In this document: positions 43,283-51,282 of the stretch, one piece after another
Layout: each line of letters begins with the position of its first letter
How positions within the stretch are numbered: position 1 is the first letter of the stretch
Assembly: GCA_963675625.1 (NCBI GenBank)
Contig: OY776497.1
Coordinates: 434,001-498,000 of the forward strand
DNA length: 64,000 nt
Origin: F22 sp963675625
GTDB lineage: Bacteria; Bacteroidota; Bacteroidia; Bacteroidales; Bacteroidaceae
Reading direction: 5' to 3'
Notes under the pieces: model-generated
The model's database searches: none
What the model was told of the DNA's origin: nothing
Seen by the model: only the letters and a program-made list of their open reading frames with translations
Program-made: the position numbers and the translations under genes

Positions 43283-44518
43283 ATGCAGTATTTATTCTAT
43301 ATAGGATCGGACGAAGAAAAAATAAACCATTTCAAAGAAATTGGAGTGGGTTATTTTGCTGCCAGCAAAAATCTACATCGCCTTGCCCCCCAACTACGTA
43401 AAGTACGCGAAATTTATGATGCAATTATCTTATTCGAACAAAATTCGCTTATCTCTGATGTAGAAGAAATAAAGGGCATACACAAATTATATCCAGGTAT
43501 ATATGTAGCTCTCGTTAGCAACGAAATTAGCCGTGAAGAAAGTCTAGAATATTTACGTGCTGGGGTTAATAACACGATTTCACCTTCTGCAAATACAGCA
43601 GATGTGCGCAAATTAATGCACTATTTGGCACGAAGAAAACAAATCAAGGCACAAGAAATAGCCGAAAAAAAAGAAGGACAAAAGATTTTCAAACTACCTA
43701 TATGGAAACGTGCTTTCGATATAGCTTTTTCTTTGGGAGCTATATTAGTTCTTTCGCCTATTTTTATTATAACAGCAATAGCTATTTATGCCGAAAGTCC
43801 TGGCAAGGTTATATATGTCTCTAAACGAGTGGGATCTAACTATAGCATATTCGGTTTCTTAAAATTTCGTTCCATGTATGCCAATGCAGACAAACGACTT
43901 AAAGAATTAAATGCATTAAATCAATATGCTGGTAAAGATGAAGAAGAGACATCACCACAAAAGAACAATGACGAAAAACATATGCTCATCGGAGATATCG
44001 ACACAAACGATATTATTCTTCCTCAAGATGGACATATAATAATGACAGAACAAGTTACAGATCTCGATAACGCTGAAATTCTTTTTGTTTCTGATGATTC
44101 GGTAGTTGATGAAAAGACTTACCAAGATAAACGTGCTAAAGAAACCGAAAATTCTTTTGTCAAATTTACCAATGACCCTCGCATCACGAAGGTAGGACGC
44201 ATTATTCGTAAATATAGTATTGATGAACTTCCACAACTCTTCAATATCTTAAAGGGAGACATGTCTGTCGTAGGTAATCGCCCACTCCCATTATATGAAG
44301 CTGAGCTACTGACAAGCGATGAATACATAGATCGTTTTATGGCTCCATCTGGACTAACAGGCTTATGGCAAGTTGAAAAACGTGGTGGTAGTGGTAAAAT
44401 GTCAGCAGAAGAAAGAAAAATGTTGGACATTAAATACGCACGTACTTTTTCTTTCTGGACAGACGTCAATATTATATTACGCACATTCGGTGCATTTATT
44501 CAAAAAGAAAACGTATAA
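43283..44518 (+). CDS. Polyprenyl-phosphate sugar-1-phosphate transferase with receiver-like N-domain
   Basis: Residues about 1-120 resemble a receiver fold (YLFYIGSDEEKIN, then YDAIILFEQNS, then VALVSNEISREESLEYLRAGV) but lack the acidic pair and phospho-Asp, so it is a pseudo-receiver. Residues about 135-411 are the bacterial sugar transferase domain: one membrane helix, the KRVGSNYSIFGFLKFRSM motif, then NDPRITKVGRIIRKYSIDELPQ and the SVVGNRPLP motif. It starts O-antigen or exopolysaccharide units on a lipid carrier at the inner membrane. An acidic insertion of about 75 residues (217-290) splits the catalytic domain, which is unusual. Confidence 0.88.
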   Translation: MQYLFYIGSDEEKINHFKEIGVGYFAASKNLHRLAPQLRKVREIYDAIILFEQNSLISDVEEIKGIHKLYPGIYVALVSNEISREESLEYLRAGVNNTISPSANTADVRKLMHYLARRKQIKAQEIAEKKEGQKIFKLPIWKRAFDIAFSLGAILVLSPIFIITAIAIYAESPGKVIYVSKRVGSNYSIFGFLKFRSMYANADKRLKELNALNQYAGKDEEETSPQKNNDEKHMLIGDIDTNDIILPQDGHIIMTEQVTDLDNAEILFVSDDSVVDEKTYQDKRAKETENSFVKFTNDPRITKVGRIIRKYSIDELPQLFNILKGDMSVVGNRPLPLYEAELLTSDEYIDRFMAPSGLTGLWQVEKRGGSGKMSAEERKMLDIKYARTFSFWTDVNIILRTFGAFIQKENV

Positions 44519-44555
44519 AATAATATAAACTCTTGGTCAGATTTGGAGAAATAGT

Positions 44556-44563
44556 TATCTTTG
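44556..44563 (+). promoter_or_regulatory. -7 box of rpsP, with 5' leader hairpin
   Basis: TATCTTTG, 19 bases after a TTGG (44533-44536). Just after the expected transcription start a 7-bp hairpin (GCTACTA with TAGTAGC, 44569-44587) would sit at the very 5' end of the mRNA. Confidence 0.6.
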
Positions 44564-44618
44564 CAGCCGCTACTACGAGATAGTAGCTCATTCAAATCAT
44601 TAATTAAATAATAAAAGA

Positions 44619-45188
44619 ATGGCAACAAAAATTAGATTGCAAAGACGTGGACGTAAGAGCTACGCGTTTTACTCAATCGTTATTGCTGACAGTAGAGCAC
44701 CACGTGATGGTAAGTTTACTGAAAAGTTAGGTACGTATAATCCAAATACAAACCCTGCTACAGTAGATTTGAATTTCGAACGTGCACTTCACTGGGTAAT
44801 GACAGGTGCACAACCAACTGACACTGTGCGTAACATCCTTTCTCGCGAAGGCATTTACATGATGAAACACCTACTTGGTGGTGTTAAAAAAGGCGCTTTC
44901 GGCGAAGCTGAAGCACAGGCTAAATTCGAGGCATGGAAATCCGACAAGCAAAAAGGTCTTGACAAACTGGTTGCTAAGCTAAATGACGACAAAAAAGCTG
45001 AAGAAGCTGCTCGTCTTGATGCTGAAAAAGCAGTGAATGAGGCTAAAGCTAAGGTAATTGCAGAGAGAAAAGCAGCTGAAAAAGCTGAAGCAGAAGCAGC
45101 ACTAAAAGCTGTAGCAGCTGAAGCAGAAGCAGCACTAAAAGGAGAAGAAGCCCCAGAGGCTGAAGCTGAAGTAGAATCAGCAGAATAA
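44619..45188 (+). CDS. rpsP: Ribosomal protein S16 with long C-terminal tail
   Basis: Residues 1-85 are S16 (MATKIRLQRRGRKSYAFYSIVIADSRAPRDGKFTEKLG in family-like form), a small-subunit assembly protein. S16 is usually 80-90 residues; here about 100 more follow, made almost only of Ala, Glu, Lys and Asp with repeated AEAEAALK-type text, probably a long helix or disordered acidic tail. Similar extensions are common in Bacteroidetes S16. It is transcribed alone and ends at the hairpin at 45242. Confidence 0.95.
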   Translation: MATKIRLQRRGRKSYAFYSIVIADSRAPRDGKFTEKLGTYNPNTNPATVDLNFERALHWVMTGAQPTDTVRNILSREGIYMMKHLLGGVKKGAFGEAEAQAKFEAWKSDKQKGLDKLVAKLNDDKKAEEAARLDAEKAVNEAKAKVIAERKAAEKAEAEAALKAVAAEAEAALKGEEAPEAEAEVESAE

Positions 45189-45241
45189 TCTCCTAGAGTC
45201 AATTACCGACTTCTTTCAAACAAACAAACCAAACAAGATAG

Positions 45242-45268
45242 AGAGCTTGTCCATAACGGACAAGCTCT
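45242..45268 (+). terminator. Terminator of rpsP
   Basis: AGAGCTTGTCC and GGACAAGCTCT form a perfect 11-bp stem with a five-base loop and a T-run. Confidence 0.88.
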
Positions 45269-45396
45269 TTTTCTATCATATGTGGAAACGACTAAAAACA
45301 GACTGTTATTGTGGTATGAAGATACTTTCAAGTACATACAAACTTAACAAAAAAAACAGATTTTCTTAGCAAAGCCCAATCACTGTAAACAAAAAA

Positions 45397-45423
45397 GGTC
45401 CATATGAACCTATCATATGGACC
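45397..45423 (-). terminator. Terminator of the argR-proC operon
   Basis: GGTCCATATGA and TCATATGGACC form an 11-bp stem with a five-base loop. On the minus strand a T-run follows. It lies 24 bases after the proC stop. Confidence 0.85.
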
Positions 45424-45446
45424 AATAATTTCTAAGGTAAAAAAAT

Positions 45447-46253
45447 CTACGTGGCGCTTCTACGCATAGCTTCTAATACAGCAGCAGAAAATCCTTTTTC
45501 TTCCAATGCATTAATCCCTTTAATAGTCAATCCGCCGGGTGTAGTCACTTTATCTATTTCTACAGAAGGATGTGAATCCTCATTTTCAAGAATAATTTTA
45601 CCTGCACCTATACAAGACTGTGCAACCAATTGTCTGGCTTGCTTAGGATATAACCCCAACTCCACACCAGCTTGCATTGCAGCTTGAATGTATTTAAGTA
45701 CAAAGGCGATACCACAAGATGCTAAAGCCATACCTGCATTCAAATTCTTTTCATCTACCACAAGCGTTTGTCCCATCGTGTTCATGAGACTCTGCACATC
45801 GGCTAATTCCTCTCTAGACACTCCCAAAGAAGACAGTATAGTCATACTCTCCCCATAATTGATCGCCGTATTTGGCATCATTCGAATAACGGGAATAGGA
45901 ATAGCATCGCTGTTATCACAAGTAGAAGCGACCATTTCTTGAAGTTCGACGCATGATATACCAGCAACTACTGAAAGTAAAATCGTTTCGGGACGAAACT
46001 CTGGAACAATCTGCTCTATTACTTGTGGCACAAGCCATGGCTTTACAGCCAACAATACGTAAGTTGCTCCCACTACAGCATCTGCATTATCTCTAGTAGT
46101 ACGTATGGTAGGAAACTCTAATTGAAAATTCTGCAAGGTTTCCTCAGAAGCAGCTGTAATAGTTAAATCTGTAGGAGAAACACCTGCACTATTGATCAAT
46201 CCTCTAGCTATGGCTCCTCCCATATTGCCAGCCCCAATAATAGTTATCTTCAT
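45447..46253 (-). CDS. proC: Pyrroline-5-carboxylate reductase
   Basis: ProC makes proline from pyrroline-5-carboxylate with NAD(P)H. The 268 residues show the GAGNMGGAIARGL dinucleotide loop near the start, VLLAVKPW, and the C-terminal VTTPGGLTIKGINALE substrate-binding segment. It is the last gene of the arginine operon, 31 bases after argD. Placing proline synthesis with arginine synthesis makes sense because both begin from glutamate. Confidence 0.95.
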   Translation of the reverse strand: MKITIIGAGNMGGAIARGLINSAGVSPTDLTITAASEETLQNFQLEFPTIRTTRDNADAVVGATYVLLAVKPWLVPQVIEQIVPEFRPETILLSVVAGISCVELQEMVASTCDNSDAIPIPVIRMMPNTAINYGESMTILSSLGVSREELADVQSLMNTMGQTLVVDEKNLNAGMALASCGIAFVLKYIQAAMQAGVELGLYPKQARQLVAQSCIGAGKIILENEDSHPSVEIDKVTTPGGLTIKGINALEEKGFSAAVLEAMRRSAT

Positions 46254-46284
46254 ATCCTGTGTCTTTTCAAATAGTCAATTCCCA

Positions 46285-47412
46285 TTATTTAATCACCCGC
46301 TTAATGCGTGCTACAGCATCCTTCGCTTGTTCCATTGTCAAAACAAGAGGTGGCAACAAACGAATCACATGTGTACCACTTACCCCAGTAAACAAGTGCT
46401 CTTCAAACAAAAGTTTCTGTCTTATTTCTTTGATTGGATAATTCATTTCAACACCAATCATCAATCCTAATCCACGCACCTCTTTGACACCTGGTAATTC
46501 TTTTAAAGCATCTATCAAATACGCTCCAACTTCTTGTACTTGCTCCATAAGATGTGCTTTTTTCATAACATCAAGTACAGATAAAGCAGCTGCACAAGCT
46601 AAATGATTACCTCCAAAAGTAGTTCCAAGCATACCGTATACAGGTTTAAACATAGGGGAAATTAATAATGCTCCCATAGGGAAACCATTAGCGATTCCTT
46701 TCGCCATAGACACAATATCTGCTTGAATATCTGCATACTGATGGGCAAAAAACTTACCGCTTCTACCATAACCACTCTGGATCTCATCCAAAATCAAGAC
46801 TGTTCCTGTTTCAGTACACAATGTACGCACTCCTTGCAAGAAATCTTTATTAGGAACCTGCACACCTCCTACACCTTGGATACCTTCAATAATGACTGCA
46901 CAAGCGTCTTTCTTTTCAAGTTCTCTACGCACAGCGTCTATATCGCCCCAAGGTAGAAAGCAGACATTATCTGTTTCATTAATCGGAGCAACGATTTTAG
47001 GGTTATCTGTTGTTGCAACCGCCAAAGAAGTACGTCCATGAAAAGCTTTTGAGAAACTAATCACTCTTTTACGCCCCGTATGAAAGGAAGCCAATTTTAA
47101 AGCGTTCTCATTTGCTTCTGCTCCAGAATTTATAAGAAAAAGGCTATAATCAGGATAGCCTGAAATCTCAGCTAAACTCTCTGCCAATTGTTTTTGGAGT
47201 GGATTGATCACCGAATTACTATAAAACCCTAATGTGCTCACTTGTCGGGCTATAGCTTCCACATATTGTGGATGTGCGTGACCTATAGAAATAACTGCAT
47301 GACCACCATAACAGTCTAAATATTCGTTACCATCTTTATCCCATACATTACATCCCTTTCCTTGTACAATTTCAAGAGGAAATAATGGATATACATCAAA
47401 AAGTGAACTCAT
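46285..47412 (-). CDS. argD: Acyl-ornithine aminotransferase
   Basis: This PLP enzyme transaminates the N-acylglutamate semialdehyde in arginine synthesis. The 375 residues carry the class III pattern: LINSGAEANENALKLA, FHGRTSLAVA, LILDEIQSGYGRSGKFFAHQ and the PLP lysine in SMAKGIANGFPMGALL. Because Bacteroides are known to use succinylated arginine intermediates, the natural substrate here may be the N-succinyl form. It lies between argC and proC in one operon. Confidence 0.93.
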   Translation of the reverse strand: MSSLFDVYPLFPLEIVQGKGCNVWDKDGNEYLDCYGGHAVISIGHAHPQYVEAIARQVSTLGFYSNSVINPLQKQLAESLAEISGYPDYSLFLINSGAEANENALKLASFHTGRKRVISFSKAFHGRTSLAVATTDNPKIVAPINETDNVCFLPWGDIDAVRRELEKKDACAVIIEGIQGVGGVQVPNKDFLQGVRTLCTETGTVLILDEIQSGYGRSGKFFAHQYADIQADIVSMAKGIANGFPMGALLISPMFKPVYGMLGTTFGGNHLACAAALSVLDVMKKAHLMEQVQEVGAYLIDALKELPGVKEVRGLGLMIGVEMNYPIKEIRQKLLFEEHLFTGVSGTHVIRLLPPLVLTMEQAKDAVARIKRVIK

Positions 47413-47444
47413 GATTTTGTTAGTTATATTGTTGTTTGCTGAGG

Positions 47445-48413
47445 TTAGAACGCTGATGGTTTTAAATTTAGACCAACAGTTTCCTCAAGATTAAAGAGTA
47501 AATTCATGTTGTGCACAGCTTGACCACTAGCCCCTTTCAAAAGATTGTCAATACATGACACAATCATTAATTTACTACCATGTTTTTCTAGGTGCAACAA
47601 ACATTTATTTGTATTCACCACCTGCTTTAAGTCTACATTTTCTTCCATTACATGTGTAAAGCTATCTGCCTTATAATAATCACGATACATCTCATATAAG
47701 AGATCAATATCTTTATCACAATCAAGCACACATGTAGCAAAAATACCACGAGGGAAGTCACCACGATAAGGGATGAAATGGATATCAACATCCCAAAATC
47801 CCTGCAGTTGTTCAAGAGATTCTGATATTTCCTTTAGATGTTGATGTTGGAATGGTTTATACACACTCATGTTATTATTTCTCCATGAGAAATGGGAAGT
47901 GGCACTTGGTTTTACACCTGCACCAGTGGATCCAGTAATCGCGTTGACCATAATGTCATTAGTTAGCAATTTATGTTTAGCTAATGGCAATAGAGCCAAT
48001 TCAATACAAGTAGCAAAACACCCAGGATTGGCCACATACTGGCTTTTACAAGTTTGACGTCTATTTAACTCAGGCAGACCATAAATAAATTCATTACCTG
48101 GTCGTTTATGACGGAAGTCTTGAGCTAAATCAATGACCTTTAGACCATCTGGCAACTTATGCGAATTCATAAATTTCTCACTGTCGCCATGAGCTGTACA
48201 AAAGAACAACAAATCAATACTATCAAATTCTAATTGATCTGTAAAACACATATCTGTGTCCCCCATCAATCCTTCATGGACTGCATACAATTTGTTTCCA
48301 GCATTACTCGTACTATTCACCCACTCCAACTTTACCTCCGGATGGATAAGTAGCAATCTAATCAGTTCGCCAGCAGTATAACCAGCTCCACCAACGATAC
48401 CTACTTTTATCAT
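47445..48413 (-). CDS. argC: N-acyl-gamma-glutamyl-phosphate reductase
   Basis: ArgC reduces the acylglutamyl phosphate with NADPH. The 322-residue protein starts with the GIVGGAGYTAGELIRLL nucleotide-binding loop and has the catalytic Cys in ANPGCFATCIELAL, plus the ITGSTGAG stretch. Length is near the short type of ArgC. It is separated from argG by 72 bases that contain a strong hairpin. Confidence 0.95.
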   Translation of the reverse strand: MIKVGIVGGAGYTAGELIRLLLIHPEVKLEWVNSTSNAGNKLYAVHEGLMGDTDMCFTDQLEFDSIDLLFFCTAHGDSEKFMNSHKLPDGLKVIDLAQDFRHKRPGNEFIYGLPELNRRQTCKSQYVANPGCFATCIELALLPLAKHKLLTNDIMVNAITGSTGAGVKPSATSHFSWRNNNMSVYKPFQHQHLKEISESLEQLQGFWDVDIHFIPYRGDFPRGIFATCVLDCDKDIDLLYEMYRDYYKADSFTHVMEENVDLKQVVNTNKCLLHLEKHGSKLMIVSCIDNLLKGASGQAVHNMNLLFNLEETVGLNLKPSAF

Positions 48414-48434
48414 ATTATTTTTGCTATATATGGG

Positions 48435-48473
48435 AAGTTCTTACATACCTCATTAAGAAATATGTAAGAACTT
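48435..48473. repeat. Intercistronic hairpin between argG and argC
   Basis: A perfect 13-bp inverted repeat (AAGTTCTTACATA and TATGTAAGAACTT) with a 13-base loop and no following T-run on the minus strand. It may be a processing or stability element rather than a terminator. Confidence 0.6.
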
Positions 48474-48485
48474 TATTTAGTTAAA

Positions 48486-49685
48486 TTATCTCTCTTCGTC
48501 TGGATGGTTACCATAATACACACGCAATGGAGTAGATGTAACTTTTATGAAGCCTTTGGCATCTTCAGCTGTCCAACCCTTTTGAATTTCTCCGTATTCA
48601 CCCAATTTGGATTTGACTAAATCATCTGGACTATCTACGCCTATTGGTTCGAATGTATATGGACGCATCAACATCTTGACATCTCCATTTACATGACGTT
48701 GACTGGATGTCAACATAGCCTCTATATCGGGCATCACTGGTTCCAAATATTGGCTTTCATGCAAGAACATACCATACCAATTGGCTACTTGCTCTTTCCA
48801 GTACTGTTGCCATTTACTCAAAGTATACTTTTCAAGAAATTTATGAGCCTGAATGATTAACATTGGTGCAGCAGCTTCAAAACCAACTCGCCCTTTAATA
48901 CCAATAATACTATCACCAACATGCATATCACGACCAATCCCGTAAGGAGCCGCTAATTTTTCAACTGCTTGGATAGCCAAAATTGGATCATCATACGATT
49001 GACCATTCACGCCAACCAACTCTCCTTTGTCAAAGGTCAAAGTAATTTCCTCTGTACCTTGTTTAGTCACTTGTTTTAAATAAGCTGTTTCAGGTAAACC
49101 TGCTGCACTATCTAAAATCTCACCACCACAAATAGACGTTCCCCAAATACCAACATTGTAACTGTATTTCAATTTGGTAAAATCAGCTTCAAAACCATTG
49201 TCTTTCAAATAGTTAATCTCTGCTTCACGTGTCAATACATTGTCTCTTGTCAACGTGATAATTTCTACATCTGGGGATTTGACCAAGAAAGTCATATCAA
49301 AACGAATCTGATCATTTCCAGCACCTGTAGAGCCATGGGCAATAGCATCTGCACCTATTTCGTTAGCATATCGTGCGATTGCTAACGCTTGAAAAATCCT
49401 TTCAGAACTCACAGAAATAGGATAGGTTCCTTGGCGAAGCACATTACCATAAATCATATACTTCAGGCTCTTATCATAATATTCGTGAGTTACATCAAGC
49501 GTTACATAACCCTTTGCACCTAGTTTGTATGCATTCTTTTCATTTTCTTGCAACTGTTCTGGAGAAAAGCCACCTGTATCAGCACATGCTGCATACACAT
49601 CGTATCCTTTTTCCTTGGCTAGATACATAACTGTATAACTTGTATCTAATCCACCGCTATATGCGACAACAACTTTTTTAGTCAT
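48486..49685 (-). CDS. argG: Argininosuccinate synthase
   Basis: ArgG joins citrulline and aspartate using ATP. The 399 residues begin with KKVVVAYSGGLDTSY, the ATP-binding SGGxDT loop, and contain AHGSTGAGNDQIRF with the conserved citrulline/aspartate-binding residues. Length is normal. It follows the acyltransferase gene by 23 bases. Confidence 0.96.
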   Translation of the reverse strand: MTKKVVVAYSGGLDTSYTVMYLAKEKGYDVYAACADTGGFSPEQLQENEKNAYKLGAKGYVTLDVTHEYYDKSLKYMIYGNVLRQGTYPISVSSERIFQALAIARYANEIGADAIAHGSTGAGNDQIRFDMTFLVKSPDVEIITLTRDNVLTREAEINYLKDNGFEADFTKLKYSYNVGIWGTSICGGEILDSAAGLPETAYLKQVTKQGTEEITLTFDKGELVGVNGQSYDDPILAIQAVEKLAAPYGIGRDMHVGDSIIGIKGRVGFEAAAPMLIIQAHKFLEKYTLSKWQQYWKEQVANWYGMFLHESQYLEPVMPDIEAMLTSSQRHVNGDVKMLMRPYTFEPIGVDSPDDLVKSKLGEYGEIQKGWTAEDAKGFIKVTSTPLRVYYGNHPDEER

Positions 49686-49708
49686 AATTTATATTGGATA
49701 TTCTTATT

Positions 49709-50329
49709 TTATTCATACAATTCTTTATCATCAGGCAAGCCTAGCTCTTTCGCCAAATTCTCAGTAGTTTTACTGGCATCCACGTCTACTTTTTTAGGAG
49801 CATCTGGATCAAAAAGCATTGCCGTACATATGCAATAATGACGTTCTGTACGTACCAATACATCGTGATTAATACACCCCTCGCATCCTCTCCAGAACGC
49901 CTCATCATCCGTTAATTGGGCAAAAGAAACAGGTTTATACCCTAACTCCGTGTTGATTTTCATCACTGCTGCACCGCTTGTCAAGCCAAAAAGCTTAGCA
50001 TGTGGCCAACGCAATCTTGAGAGTAAAAAAGCAGCTTTTTTAATTCTCTTAGCCAAACCTTGACCACGGAATTTCTCTACTACAATCAATCCTGAATTTG
50101 CAACATATTGTTTGTTACCCCAACTTTCAATGTAACAAAAGCCTGCAAATTCTTTTTGATCTGTAAGTGCTATAATTGCTTTTCCTTCCTTCATTTTCTG
50201 GGCAAGGTAAGCATGTGTTCGCTTGGCAATACCAGTACCGCGCACTTTTGCAGCAGCAGTAATGGTGTCCAAAATTTCGTCAACATATACTTCATGAGAA
50301 GCATCTGCAACCATCACATCAATATCCAT
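49709..50329 (-). CDS. GNAT acyltransferase of the arginine operon (candidate N-acylglutamate synthase)
   Basis: The 206-residue protein has a GNAT domain with the acyl-CoA loop IVVEKFRGQGLAKRIKKAAF around residues 80-100. Its position between argR and argG, and the absence of any other first-step enzyme here, make it the likely maker of N-acylglutamate. Bacteroides are known to use succinyl intermediates, so succinyl-CoA may be the donor; this is inference. An unusual Cys cluster (CEGC, then CIC about 16 residues later) may bind metal. It starts 12 bases after argR ends. Confidence 0.8.
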   Translation of the reverse strand: MDIDVMVADASHEVYVDEILDTITAAAKVRGTGIAKRTHAYLAQKMKEGKAIIALTDQKEFAGFCYIESWGNKQYVANSGLIVVEKFRGQGLAKRIKKAAFLLSRLRWPHAKLFGLTSGAAVMKINTELGYKPVSFAQLTDDEAFWRGCEGCINHDVLVRTERHYCICTAMLFDPDAPKKVDVDASKTTENLAKELGLPDDKELYE

Positions 50330-50341
50330 ACTGATAATTCT

Positions 50342-50992
50342 TTATTTATCCTTGAACAATGGCTCATTTTCATCAGGATACGACATCGTGTGGTAATCAT
50401 CTTCTAATTCGCTATCTATAACCATAGAAGACATTTTACTACGATCAAAACGATTGATCACATCTGCAATATTCGTTTTTTGTGTATCTACTCCTTCCAA
50501 AAGGACTCCTAATTCTTTGATAACCATATCTCTTCCTACTCCTTCAGCAAGAATTAATAATACAGTATCGTCTCCAGCAACACTTCCAAGTATGCCAGAC
50601 CAGTTTTTCTCATCAATATCATATGCAACACTCCCTGCATATCCAGGTTTAGTGCGAATAACTGCAAGATTAAATGAGAAATCGATACTTAATACACGAG
50701 AAGCTAGCATAGAAGACAACGTATCAACAGACGACGCATCGTTTGTCTCTTCAGGTAATTCAGCCTTTGGTCTTCTATAAAAAACTTCATTAGGTAAAAC
50801 ATAGCAAGTATGGCCACTTGGCGTAAAACCTTTTGCAACGTTCAACTGTTTTAAATCTCTTGAGACAGTAGCTTGTGTTGCTTTCACTCCATGTTCAGCA
50901 AGCAAGCGCACTAAATCTTCCTGGTTAGAAATTTCATGTTTTGAAATCAGTTGTTTAATAAGTACTAGCCGACTTGTTTTTTTTAAACTCAT
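50342..50992 (-). CDS. argR: Arginine repressor
   Basis: ArgR senses arginine and represses its synthesis. The N-terminal winged helix (ISNQEDLVRLLAEHGVKATQATVSRDLKQL) and the C-terminal hexamer domain with GSVAGDDTVLLILA are clear. At 216 residues it is longer than the usual 150; the extra lies in the linker and an acidic C-terminal tail of about 45 residues. It is the first gene of the arginine operon, so it represses itself along with the rest. Confidence 0.93.
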   Translation of the reverse strand: MSLKKTSRLVLIKQLISKHEISNQEDLVRLLAEHGVKATQATVSRDLKQLNVAKGFTPSGHTCYVLPNEVFYRRPKAELPEETNDASSVDTLSSMLASRVLSIDFSFNLAVIRTKPGYAGSVAYDIDEKNWSGILGSVAGDDTVLLILAEGVGRDMVIKELGVLLEGVDTQKTNIADVINRFDRSKMSSMVIDSELEDDYHTMSYPDENEPLFKDK

Positions 50993-51011
50993 ATGCTACA
51001 TTCTTTTATTT

Positions 51012-51023
51012 GCATATTAATGC
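51012..51023. promoter_or_regulatory. Candidate ARG box before argR
   Basis: GCATATTAATGC has GCAT/ATGC half sites around a four-base AT-rich spacer, like known ARG boxes (T/C-GCAT or TGAAT arms). It lies just downstream of the -7 box at 51047-51054 (minus strand TATATTTG), where bound ArgR would block transcription. Confidence 0.4.
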
Positions 51024-51046
51024 GTATTATTACTTCTTTCTGGCCA

Positions 51047-51054
51047 CAAATATA
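51047..51054 (-). promoter_or_regulatory. -7 box of the arginine operon
   Basis: The minus strand reads TATATTTG about 55 bases before the argR start. Confidence 0.55.
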
Positions 51055-51213
51055 CGAATAATAATACAAACGCAAACAATAAAATCAGATAATATTTCAA
51101 GAAAGGTATCAAAAACATCAAATCAATATATTTCACCACCTTTAAACTTCATTTTATCACATATAAATATGCAAATGGAAGAATTTTTATTCACTTTCTG
51201 TTACATGCAAAAA

Positions 51214-51251
51214 AAAGACATAATAGACTGCGTTCAGTCTACTATGTCTTT
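51214..51251 (-). terminator. Terminator of the serine palmitoyltransferase gene
   Basis: A 17-bp stem with one mismatch (51214-51230 and 51235-51251) and a four-base loop. On the minus strand a T-run follows. It lies 31 bases after the gene. Confidence 0.8.
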
Positions 51252-51282
51252 ATCTCTATTCTTAGAATATATCTATTTTATT

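Noticed and set aside
44855..45202. Minus-strand open frame of 115 residues rich in Ala and Ser
   Set aside because: It is the mirror of the rpsP acidic repeat tail; low-complexity coding DNA stays open in the reverse frame.
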